Source: Verrucomicrobiota bacterium (GTDB lineage Bacteria > Verrucomicrobiota > Verrucomicrobiia > Verrucomicrobiales > DEV007). From it: 8,576 nucleotides of DNA. Location: assembly GCA_027618625.1 (NCBI GenBank), contig JAQCER010000088.1:1-8576 (forward strand), written 5' to 3'. The translations under genes and the position numbers were made by a program. Positions within the stretch are counted from its first letter, which is position 1. Every line of letters begins with the position of its first letter. The notes beneath the pieces were generated by a model. It had not been told where the DNA came from. It searched no databases and saw only the letters and a program-made list of their open reading frames with translations. Below are positions 1 to 6,886 of the stretch, piece by piece.

Positions 1-1645
1 TGAGGCTCGGTGCTCCATCGTCATCCAGGATAGTTCCTGTCACGCTGACTTTGCTGAGAGTGGCGTTTTCTGGATTCGAAAGTGCCAGATTGAATGTCTC
101 GTCGATCTCTGGTGCATCGTCGTTCAGGAGATTCACGGTAATCGTTGTTTCCAGGTCACCTGCAAGAATCTGGGCCGTCCCACCAGACGCGACGAAATCG
201 GTCCCCGCCTTCGCGGTGACACCGTTGGTAGTCCAGCCGACACTTGCATTCAAACCGCTGCGCTCGGACAGATAGATTCGGAAAGTAATGGCTCCTGCTC
301 TTTCGGATGCAGAGCTGGCCACCGCACGAATCAGCGGAGCCACGTCGTTGTCGCGAATGGTGCCTGTTGCAGAGGCCGTGCCCAAGGTCGCGTTGACTGC
401 GCCACTCAGGGCCAGAGTGAATGTTTCGTCGGCCTCAAACATGGAGTCACCCTTGATCGTTACCGGGACTGATGCCGTCGTCTGGCCTGCCGGGATCGTC
501 AGGGTGCCCGAGACGGGCTGGAAATCGTCCGGGGCAGTGGCCGTTCCGCTGGTGGTGCCGTAGTCGACGGAGATGGTATTGGCGGACGCCGCTGAGAGGC
601 TCACGGCAAAGGTCAGTGCGCCGGTGCTCTCGTCACCCGCCACCGAGGCTACCGAAACGACCGGACTTTCGTCGTCGTCGATGATCACACCAATCGCCGT
701 GCTGCTGCCCAGCACCGAGTTCACCGGTGACGAAAGGTTCACGGCAAAGTCTTCGTTGGGCTCTTCGATGCTGTCGTTGATCAGATTGATCGTCGGAATT
801 GCAGATGTCGCGCCTGCCGGGATCGTCAGCGAGCCACTTGCCGGGGTAAAGTCGAGGCCAGCGGTCGCCGAGCGCTCTGCTGTTGCATAGCTCACCAAAA
901 CGGGGGAGCCACTGGATTCCGACAGCTGCACCAGGAACTGAATGGATCCTGCCGATTCAGAGGCAGTTCCTCCAGTGATGGTGACGCTCGGAGTGGAATC
1001 GTCGTCGATGATGGTGCCGAGCGCCTCTGCGTCTGTGATGACGGCATTCGTGGGCGCACTCAGCCGCACGTAGAACGTTTCGGCGATCTCATCGATTTCG
1101 TCCTGCCAGATCGGGATGTCGAGGACCAGTAATGTTTGTCCAGGCTGGAACGTGAGTGTTTCAGCGGCATGAAGGTAATCATAGCCGCCGGTAGCGGTGT
1201 TACTCACCGTCGTGTAGAACACCGTCACCGGGAAGGCACTGGGTTGCGACAGGATGATTTTGAATGGAAGGACCCACCCGTTTTCGCCTGTCGTGGCATC
1301 CGTGATCACGATGGAAGGTGCGGTGTCATTGTCAATGATCGTTCCGGTCGCGGAAGCGGTACCAAGCGTTGCGCCTGAGGCATTGCTGAGCTGCAGCGTG
1401 AACGTCTCTGCAGTTTCGTAGATGAGATCATCGACAACTGGAATCTGAATGGTGGCGCTGGTGCTGCCTGCCTGGAATGTCAGGGTTCCAGTGGTGTGCT
1501 GGAAGTCTGCGGGTGATGTCGCGCTGCCCGATACCGTGCTGAACTGCACGGAGATGCCTGCTGCAGATACTGCAGAAAGGGTTGCGGTGAACGTGAGTGC
1601 ACCATTTGATTCGTTCGCCGATGCGCTGGCGATGTTCAATGTCGG
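1..1645 (-). repeat. Tandem Calx-beta domain repeats, 109 codons (327 bp) each
   Basis: Within the large gene, five full Calx-beta units and the start of a sixth follow each other without linkers. The proline opening each unit is at residues 913, 1022, 1131, 1240, 1349 and 1458 (bases 1645, 1318, 991, 664, 337 and 10), exactly 327 bp apart each time. Each unit has the family hallmarks: an ATxxxDF turn, a TLTFQAG or LTIPAG strand, an acidic stretch such as EADETFTLAL, and a closing GTIxDND or GTIxDDD. The acidic residues are the expected calcium ligands. Protein identity between units is moderate, but short DNA identities persist: gcctgccgggatcgtcag occurs at 485-502 and again at 812-829, one period apart. 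Calx-beta arrays typically act as calcium-stiffened extracellular spacers or adhesion domains. That role is inferred here. Confidence 0.93.
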
Positions 1646-4381
1646 CAGACTCGCGACCGATGCGGTTACCGAATTGGAAGGTGGATTCGCATTTGAGCCT
1701 GCGTCGATCACCTTGTCGGACGGCAGTTGAACGGTGACGCTGCTGACGCCACCGGTTGCGGCAACTGTCAGCGTATAGCTTGCTCCTGAGCCACTGATGG
1801 CCGCATCTATGCCGTTGGTGATGACAAAATCGTCGGTCGTGAGCCCGTAAACTGGCTCGGTGAACGCTACATTGACCGTGAGGCTTCCGCTCATCTGCCC
1901 AGGTGCAGACAGGGTCGGCACGGGTACCGTGACGTCCGATGTGCTGGGGTTGGGTGGAGTAATGCTGGGGTCGATCGTGGCGATCCAGTTTTCCAGGAGC
2001 GCGATGGCATCAGCGTCGATGTGATTTTTTGCAATGGGGGGCATGGCTCCGGCCCCAAGGGTGTTTGTCCGGTGGTAGAGCACGGAGCGCGCCGTATCTC
2101 CCGGAGCAATAATCTTCGCACCAGAGATGCCTAGATTATTGTTAGGATTGGCATTGACGAAACCCTGGGCAAATGGGGAAGTGGACAGGCGTGCATCGAA
2201 GTTCGCGTGTGCTGTGCCGCCTGGCTGGTGACAGTGCGAGCAATTGGAATCCAGATAGGACAACGCGCGCTTCTGCCATGAGGAGGCGGCATCGCCCATC
2301 GGTTTCGAAGTCAGCACCCCCGGCAGGAGTGCGGGATTGATCGCTGGCGAAAAGATTCCGAGATGGTTGAGAGTTTCCAGCTGATTGGCCGTGCGCCCCG
2401 TCTTGCTGTAATACTGATCCCGATTGAGTTGCCGGGTGCGCGGCCCAAGCACGAAGCCAGCCGCAGTGGAGTGGCAGGCGAAACACTCTGTCCGGGATGG
2501 ATAGCGCCACGCCTGTGTCGCATACGTTCCATTGGCCTTACGCACCTGTACGGATTCGTTCAGGCCGTCGTGGAGCAGATCGGCATCACTGCCATCCGGA
2601 CGCCAGCGATAGGTGAATCCAAAGTAGGCACCATCCACCCCCTGCACCATGAAGCGCGTTTCCATCCGCTTCACGAGACTGGGATTCTGCTCATCGATCG
2701 GCAGCTCGAAGTGCTTCATCAACACGGCACCCGGAGGGAAAGTCCAGTTGCCACTTTCGCTGAAGCCGATCTTCTCACCCGATGAACTGTGCGTTCCATC
2801 ATTGGGAATGGCGAACCAGCGCTGCTTGTTAGAGGCGTCCGAATACATGGGCGTGTTCACTTCGTAAGCCAGCAATCCTGGTGAAACCTGGAGCGTGGCA
2901 AGGTTGGAAAACGCCCCCGTTTGCGACAGCAGGGCAGGTGGCTCAGGAGAGGCAGCTCCGGCGCGGGACAGCTTCATGATCTTGCCATTTCCGTCATCGT
3001 GGCCAGTCATTTTGAGAAAGTAGACCTCGCCATTGGCGTCACGTCCGCTACCGGAAATTCCGGTGTAATAGCCGCCGCTTGGGCCAACACAAAGCTGCTC
3101 GATCTGGCCAGTCCCGGAGCCGCTGTTGAACGTCATCGCCCACACTTTCTGATTGCCATTGTCCGCAAAAAGGAACTTGCCGCCCAGTGTGCCCGCGTGC
3201 GTCGGTCCGCGGTAGATGTGCCCGCCGATGATGCAGTTGGCACCTTCGGTATGAGGATAGTCAGCAACCGGTGCCGTTTCTGTTCCGATGACCGTTCCCG
3301 GCCTGGATTTTGGTTTGCCGATGTTTCCTTCCCTGAACGGCCACTGGTAGTTCGCTCCTTTCTTCAACAAGTCGATCTCCTCCCTCTCCGACTCGCCGAC
3401 GTCAGCGATCCAGATATTCCCGGTGGGCGCATCATAGCTGATGACGTGCGGGCTGCGGAAGCCGATCGCATAGAACTCCTCAAGTATCCCGCCCGATGGA
3501 TCCTGCCACGGGTTGTCATTCGGAATGTAGTAGCCCTGGCTGAAACTGGCTGGCCAGCCGCTGGGTCGATTGCCGGTGTTGTCGAGAGGCTGACGCCGAA
3601 TCGGATGGCTGCGTGAAGCATTCATGTCGACATCAATGCGCAGCATGCCGCTGAAAAATCCGACGTTCAGTTTCTGTGTAGCATCCGTTGGATCATTGCA
3701 GCAGTATTCATCACCCCGGGACAGGTAAAGAAAGCCATCGCTGCCGAAGGTGATGGCCCCCCCGAGGTGATGCTTACTGGCGTCATACTGTTGGATCATC
3801 ACCAGCTCCGAATTTGGATCGATCTGGCCAGTGCTGAAGTTGTATTGAAAGCGAGACAGCCTCAGGTAGCCTGGCACGTAGTGGATGTTCGATGCCCAGC
3901 CGGACTCGAACTCGTAGCGATAGGCCATGTATACGTATTCCCGGTTCGGGGAACCCGACTGGCCGAACTGCGGGTGGAAAGCGAGGCTCAACAGGCCACC
4001 CCAGTGCGTGTCCTGAACGCGGCTGCGGATGTCCAAGATCTGCCGCTTGGTAGTCGTCGCCGGGTTGTTGTCAAAAACGAAAATCAGCCCGTGATGCTCC
4101 AGCATCACCAGATCGTTGGTGCCGGGGAAGGGCGTCATAAACAGGGGGTTGGTGAACGATAACCCGGGGAAGGCGTCGACCAACTGCCAGCTGCCCGATC
4201 CAGTCTGCGGCGTTTGCGATGGCAGCTTGCCGTTCAGATAGGCACCGATCGGCTCAGGAAAGTCCAGGCCGCTCCCTGCCCATCCCAGGTCCGCTCGACC
4301 GAGAATCGTCAGAATTATGAGAATCAATAGTGCGACTTTTCCAGTTTTGAGCCGCTTCCATCGGTACCATGCTTGTTCCAT
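1..4381 (-). CDS. Secreted PQQ-type sugar dehydrogenase / dihaem cytochrome / Calx-beta fusion protein (3' end outside window)
   Basis: Translating the minus strand from the ATG at 4381 gives 1460 codons with no stop before the window edge. Residues 1-36 form a signal peptide: basic WKRLKTGK, then hydrophobic VALLILIILTILG, with likely cleavage near GWA-G. Residues ~45-470 match glucose/sorbosone dehydrogenase beta-propellers: LSLAFHPQF (His136), HHLGGAITFGSDGFLYL (H204/H205), YAIGFRSPH (R309), IADVGESEREEI and IIGGHIYRG. By motif, H205 and R309 should match the catalytic His144 and Arg228 of soluble PQQ glucose dehydrogenase. Residues ~480-800 resemble the SO2930/HNE_0200 dihaem cytochrome family, with CFACH (633-637), CSHCH (714-718) and a likely distal Met780 in AMPP. 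Residues ~816-908 look Ig-like, and Calx-beta repeats follow from 912. Inferred role: oxidation of a sugar or alcohol outside the cytoplasm, passing electrons to the protein's own haems. Substrate is unknown. There is no Shine-Dalgarno sequence, and no other in-frame ATG lies near the start. The C-terminal anchor or sorting signal is not visible. Confidence 0.93.
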   Translation of the reverse strand, partial: MEQAWYRWKRLKTGKVALLILIILTILGRADLGWAGSGLDFPEPIGAYLNGKLPSQTPQTGSGSWQLVDAFPGLSFTNPLFMTPFPGTNDLVMLEHHGLIFVFDNNPATTTKRQILDIRSRVQDTHWGGLLSLAFHPQFGQSGSPNREYVYMAYRYEFESGWASNIHYVPGYLRLSRFQYNFSTGQIDPNSELVMIQQYDASKHHLGGAITFGSDGFLYLSRGDEYCCNDPTDATQKLNVGFFSGMLRIDVDMNASRSHPIRRQPLDNTGNRPSGWPASFSQGYYIPNDNPWQDPSGGILEEFYAIGFRSPHVISYDAPTGNIWIADVGESEREEIDLLKKGANYQWPFREGNIGKPKSRPGTVIGTETAPVADYPHTEGANCIIGGHIYRGPTHAGTLGGKFLFADNGNQKVWAMTFNSGSGTGQIEQLCVGPSGGYYTGISGSGRDANGEVYFLKMTGHDDGNGKIMKLSRAGAASPEPPALLSQTGAFSNLATLQVSPGLLAYEVNTPMYSDASNKQRWFAIPNDGTHSSSGEKIGFSESGNWTFPPGAVLMKHFELPIDEQNPSLVKRMETRFMVQGVDGAYFGFTYRWRPDGSDADLLHDGLNESVQVRKANGTYATQAWRYPSRTECFACHSTAAGFVLGPRTRQLNRDQYYSKTGRTANQLETLNHLGIFSPAINPALLPGVLTSKPMGDAASSWQKRALSYLDSNCSHCHQPGGTAHANFDARLSTSPFAQGFVNANPNNNLGISGAKIIAPGDTARSVLYHRTNTLGAGAMPPIAKNHIDADAIALLENWIATIDPSITPPNPSTSDVTVPVPTLSAPGQMSGSLTVNVAFTEPVYGLTTDDFVITNGIDAAISGSGASYTLTVAATGGVSSVTVQLPSDKVIDAGSNANPPSNSVTASVASLPTLNIASASANESNGALTFTATLSAVSAAGISVQFSTVSGSATSPADFQHTTGTLTFQAGSTSATIQIPVVDDLIYETAETFTLQLSNASGATLGTASATGTIIDNDTAPSIVITDATTGENGWVLPFKIILSQPSAFPVTVFYTTVSNTATGGYDYLHAAETLTFQPGQTLLVLDIPIWQDEIDEIAETFYVRLSAPTNAVITDAEALGTIIDDDSTPSVTITGGTASESAGSIQFLVQLSESSGSPVLVSYATAERSATAGLDFTPASGSLTIPAGATSAIPTINLINDSIEEPNEDFAVNLSSPVNSVLGSSTAIGVIIDDDESPVVSVASVAGDESTGALTFAVSLSAASANTISVDYGTTSGTATAPDDFQPVSGTLTIPAGQTTASVPVTIKGDSMFEADETFTLALSGAVNATLGTASATGTIRDNDVAPLIRAVASSASERAGAITFRIYLSERSGLNASVGWTTNGVTAKAGTDFVASGGTAQILAGDLETTITVNLLNDDAPEIDETFNLALSNPENATLSKVSVTGTILDDDGAPSL

Positions 4382-4385
4382 TCTA

Positions 4386-4412
4386 GTAATTGCGTTTCAG
4401 TTTCGCAATTAC
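4386..4412 (-). promoter_or_regulatory. 9+9 bp inverted repeat directly before the large gene's start codon
   Basis: Arms GTAATTGCG (4386-4394) and CGCAATTAC (4404-4412) are perfect reverse complements around a 9-base spacer. On the minus strand the element ends four bases before the ATG at 4381. It therefore covers the place where a ribosome binding site would be, and no Shine-Dalgarno sequence is visible there. It could be an operator for a dimeric regulator, or an mRNA hairpin controlling translation initiation. It has no following T-run, so it is not a terminator. The symmetry is seen directly; the function is inferred. Confidence 0.5.
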
Positions 4413-4419
4413 AGTCAGA

Positions 4420-4480
4420 TCAGAGATTCATTTTTCAAACGAATACTATAGAAATAATATTAATTATAATTAATCTCTGA
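4420..4480. promoter_or_regulatory. AT-rich candidate divergent promoter with palindrome
   Basis: Bases 4459-4474 read ATTAATTATAATTAAT, a perfect 16 bp palindrome. It places a consensus TATAAT at 4465-4470 on the plus strand and, by symmetry, at 4468-4463 on the minus strand. The block is framed by a second perfect inverted repeat, TCAGAGATT (4420-4428) and AATCTCTGA (4472-4480). Good -35 boxes at 17 bp are lacking: the minus-strand candidate TTCAAG (4491-4486) matches only half the consensus. This is the most plausible core for promoters firing in both directions, but composition alone can produce TATAAT in such AT-rich DNA. Confidence 0.35.
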
Positions 4481-4540
4481 AAGATCTTGAATAGTTAGAA
4501 ATCATTGTGTTTCAGACTTACTGGCCAACGGAAAGGCTTG

Positions 4541-4598
4541 GTGATCAACGATCACGAACGAATCTCACAGTGATGGTTATTGCTCACTATCAGATAGT
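4541..4598. promoter_or_regulatory. Two short perfect dyads, possible operators
   Basis: GTGATC-AAC-GATCAC (4541-4555) and ACTATC-A-GATAGT (4586-4598) are perfect dyads with 6 bp arms and 3 and 1 bp spacers. They lie between the AT-rich block and the DUF885 gene, inside a wider perfect inverted repeat TAGTTAGAA (4492-4500) / TTCTAACTA (4610-4618). The size and spacing suit sites for dimeric repressors or activators. The two dyads do not share a sequence, so they would not be sites for the same protein. Function is inferred from symmetry only. Confidence 0.25.
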
Positions 4599-4686
4599 TA
4601 CCGAAGGAATTCTAACTACGTGATCCGCCAGCTCAGAGACTGCTCCCATTTCGCTCGTCAATGTTGCGAAGAACCTGGATTTCAAC

Positions 4687-4702
4687 GTCGCAATTTTGCG
4701 AC
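4687..4702. promoter_or_regulatory. 7+7 bp dyad in the DUF885 leader, sharing TCGCAATT with the other gene's hairpin
   Basis: GTCGCAA-TT-TTGCGAC is a perfect 16 bp dyad lying 94 bases before the preferred DUF885 start at 4796. Its half TCGCAATT (4688-4695) is also found at 4403-4410 in the inverted repeat beside the divergent gene's start. One regulator could therefore bind at both ends of the region. It might instead be an mRNA hairpin in the 5' leader. Confidence 0.3.
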
Positions 4703-4795
4703 ACGTGGCGGTGTGCACTTGCTTTGAGAAAAGCCGGTTTGGCGCAGCGTTTCATTGCTATTTCCAACCTCGATCCGGTCGTCTACCGTCGCCAG

Positions 4796-6574
4796 ATGAT
4801 CACCTCATCGCTCTGCTCTCTCCTGAGAATCGTCCTTATAGTTGCGTGTTCGACGACGTTTGGCCATGCGGACCATGCGGATTCAGCCGCCGAAACCAGC
4901 GAGCTACACACCCTTTTTGACGAAGACTGGGAGCAGCGCCTGGCCGAAGATCCGGTGAGCGCGTCTTACATGGGCGATCGCCGGTGGAACGATCAATGGC
5001 CCGACGTCAGCACTGCTGCACTTGAACGAGAGAATGACCGACGCAAGGAGACGCTCGCGCGCCTCAAAGGCATTGATCGCTCCGTCCTCACACCAGTCGA
5101 TCAGATGAACTACGACATCTTTGCTCAAGCAAAGCAGCAGGCCATCGATGAGCACCACTTTCGCTGGTATCTCATCGTCCTCAATCAGCGTGGTGGGATA
5201 CAGACTGCCGACGAGCTTGCCGATGCCATTCCCTTCGAAACCACGAAAGACTACGAAGACTGGATACAGCGTCTGCGCGGGCTGCCGAAGTACATCGGGC
5301 AAACTCAGGATCTCATGCGCGATGGCATCCGCTTCAAGATGCTGTTGCCTCAAGTGATCATGCAGCGAGTGCCCGCACAGATCGAAAAGCAGATCGTCGA
5401 GAAGCCGGAGGACAGCCCGTTTTTCAAGCCATTCAAGGAATTTCCTGACACTATCACCAAAGTTGATCGTGATCGGTTGATAGCGGATAGCAGTGCGGCC
5501 CTGCGCGATCAGGTGATCCCGGCGTATCGCCAATTCCATCGATTTTTTAACGATGAATACCTTCCTGCGAGTCCGGGGGTATCAGGAGCCTGGAACCTTC
5601 CCAACGGCAAGACGATGTATGCATTCTTCGCCCGCAGCTTCACCACCACGAGCATGACGCCCGACGAAATTCATGAGATAGGCCTGGCCGAAGTCGCGCG
5701 CATCCGCGAGCAGATGGAGGCGGTGAAGCTTCAGGTCGGATTCAAAGGAACGCTGCAGGAGTTCTTTGAGCATCTCCGCACCGATCCGAAATTCTACTAC
5801 CAGAGCCCGGCGGAACTCCTCGCCGGCTATCACGCGGTATCGAACAAAATCGATCCACTCATGGGAAGAGTCTTTCGTTCGCTGCCGAGCATCCCTTACA
5901 AAGTCGAACCGATTCCTGCAAACATCGCTCCCGATACCACTGCAGCGTACTATCGCCCTCCTGCAGCCGATGGCTCACGACCGGGAAGCTACTTCGTCAA
6001 TCTCTACAAGCCGGAGATGCGGCCCAAGTATGAAATGGTCGCGCTTTCTTTACATGAGGCCGTGCCCGGGCATCACCTGCAGATTGCTCTTGCGATAGAA
6101 TTGGGCGCGCTTCCGAAATTCCGCCGCCACGCTCGCTTCACCGCATTCGTCGAAGGCTGGGGCCTGTACTCGGAATACCTGGGCGAAGAGCTTGGCCTCT
6201 ACACCGATCCCTACGACAAGTTCGGTCAGCTTACCTATGAAATGTGGCGTGCCATTCGCCTCGTCGTCGACACCGGCATTCATCACAAGCACTGGAACCG
6301 CCAGCAGGCCATCGATTACTTCCGAGAAAATGCAGCCAAAAGCGAACTCGACATCGTCAACGAAATCGACCGCTACATCGCCTGGCCTGGACAGGCCCTC
6401 GCCTACAAAATCGGAGAACTCAAAATCAAAGAACTGCGCAACCGAGCTGCCACAACTCTCGGCGAAAAATTCGACCTGCGGGCGTTCCATGACACCGTCC
6501 TCAATCAGGGAGCGATCCCACTCGACCTCTTAGAAAGGCGGGTCGACGCCTGGATCGCTGAGAGTCCACAGTAA
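4796..6574 (+). CDS. Exported DUF885-family predicted zinc metallopeptidase
   Basis: The 592-residue product matches the DUF885 family (PF05960/COG4805) over its full usual length. Zinc-peptidase motifs are clear: HEAVPGHH at 420-427, the family's HExxPGH form with H420, E421 and H426, and FVEGWGLYSEYLG with E453, the likely third zinc ligand. Other family blocks are LPNGKTMYAFFARSFTTTSM, MTPDEIHEIGLAEVARIREQ and IDRYIAWPGQALAYKIGELK near the C-terminus. The start at 4796 is preferred over the upstream in-frame ATG at 4661 because it puts a signal sequence (MITSSLCSLLRIVLIVAC...) at the N-terminus. Cleavage could follow FGHA (residue 25). Alternatively IVAC at 15-18 fits a lipobox, which would make it a lipoprotein. 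No Shine-Dalgarno sequence precedes either start. The substrate is unknown; peptide hydrolysis in the periplasm or at the cell surface is inferred. The divergent neighbour is the dehydrogenase fusion. Confidence 0.93.
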   Translation: MITSSLCSLLRIVLIVACSTTFGHADHADSAAETSELHTLFDEDWEQRLAEDPVSASYMGDRRWNDQWPDVSTAALERENDRRKETLARLKGIDRSVLTPVDQMNYDIFAQAKQQAIDEHHFRWYLIVLNQRGGIQTADELADAIPFETTKDYEDWIQRLRGLPKYIGQTQDLMRDGIRFKMLLPQVIMQRVPAQIEKQIVEKPEDSPFFKPFKEFPDTITKVDRDRLIADSSAALRDQVIPAYRQFHRFFNDEYLPASPGVSGAWNLPNGKTMYAFFARSFTTTSMTPDEIHEIGLAEVARIREQMEAVKLQVGFKGTLQEFFEHLRTDPKFYYQSPAELLAGYHAVSNKIDPLMGRVFRSLPSIPYKVEPIPANIAPDTTAAYYRPPAADGSRPGSYFVNLYKPEMRPKYEMVALSLHEAVPGHHLQIALAIELGALPKFRRHARFTAFVEGWGLYSEYLGEELGLYTDPYDKFGQLTYEMWRAIRLVVDTGIHHKHWNRQQAIDYFRENAAKSELDIVNEIDRYIAWPGQALAYKIGELKIKELRNRAATTLGEKFDLRAFHDTVLNQGAIPLDLLERRVDAWIAESPQ

Positions 6575-6733
6575 GGCGCGGTTCTCTCAGAGGCCTCCCT
6601 GAAGTTCCTAGATGGGGAACCTCAATCGACTTGCATTCGGTCGGCTGGCTTGTTCATCGCCGGGAACAACCAGAACCACTCTCATCAGCTGCCACGCTTC
6701 GGTCACCCGATCCTGATCTGATCGATAACTTCA

Positions 6734-6762
6734 TTCAAAATATCGAAATTACAATGTATATA
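6734..6762 (+). promoter_or_regulatory. Weak candidate promoter for the paralogue pair
   Basis: TTCAAA (6734-6739) and TATATA (6757-6762) are separated by 17 bp. Each matches four of six positions of the sigma-70 consensus. They sit in the AT-rich half of the gap, about 125 bp before the ATG at 6887. This is the best pairing seen by eye; consensus promoters are poorly known for the suspected phyla. Confidence 0.25.
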
Positions 6763-6800
6763 CCTTGTTTTTGATCCGAGAGTGAGAATCCTTGTTTTTT
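6763..6800 (+). repeat. 10 bp direct repeat CCTTGTTTTT
   Basis: CCTTGTTTTT occurs at 6763-6772 and again at 6790-6799, with a 27 bp period, directly downstream of the candidate promoter. It may be part of the 5' leader or a pair of binding sites. A chance T-rich match is also possible. Confidence 0.3.
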
Positions 6801-6886
6801 GCCCTCCGGCTGGATTTCTGTGCGATTGCAATAGGAAGAAAAAACCGCAACAATCAGGCCCGAGCTTAACATTCCACTGACTGCCG

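Larger units (their letters stand above)
4382..4795. other. Divergent intergenic region rich in dyad symmetry
   Basis: This 414 bp stretch separates the divergently transcribed dehydrogenase-fusion and DUF885 genes and should hold both promoters. Bases ~4430-4500 are markedly AT-rich compared with the flanking genes. No convincing coding sequence is present: the plus-strand frame that reaches back to 4661 is an unlikely N-terminal extension of the DUF885 gene. Perfect inverted repeats lie at 4386-4412, 4420-4480 (arms), 4459-4474, 4541-4555, 4586-4598, 4492-4618 (arms) and 4687-4702. Several are entered separately. Confidence 0.7.
6575..6886. other. Intergenic gap between the DUF885 gene and the paralogue pair
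   Basis: This 312 bp stretch has no convincing coding sequence on either strand. The first 130 bp resemble the surrounding base composition. From ~6725 it becomes AT-rich, consistent with a promoter for the downstream pair. It contains a 10 bp direct repeat (6763/6790) and a weak 6 bp hairpin (6650-6669). No clear terminator for the DUF885 gene was found. Confidence 0.6.

Noticed and set aside
1..1645. Periodic 327 bp pattern as a CRISPR array or satellite repeat
   Set aside because: The period is far too long for CRISPR and is explained by protein domain repeats within one reading frame.
2921..3616. Plus-strand open frame of 231 codons
   Set aside because: It lies wholly inside the minus-strand dehydrogenase domain, whose motifs are unmistakable. 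Its own translation has no recognisable domain.
4904..5539. Minus-strand open frame of 211 codons
   Set aside because: It is antisense to the DUF885 gene, which has family motifs throughout, and its translation shows no motif or signal.
6588..6601. Hairpin around GAGGCCTC just after the DUF885 stop
   Set aside because: It makes only a bulged five-pair stem with a three-base loop and no T-run, which is too weak to call a terminator.
6650..6669. Hairpin TTGTTC / GAACAA as terminator of the DUF885 gene
   Set aside because: The stem is only 6 bp with an 8-base loop, no T-run follows, and it lies 75 bp past the stop codon.
6709..6723. Three GATC sites close together as an origin or methylation cluster
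   Set aside because: Three sites in 15 bp without DnaA boxes or replication genes nearby are not evidence of an origin.
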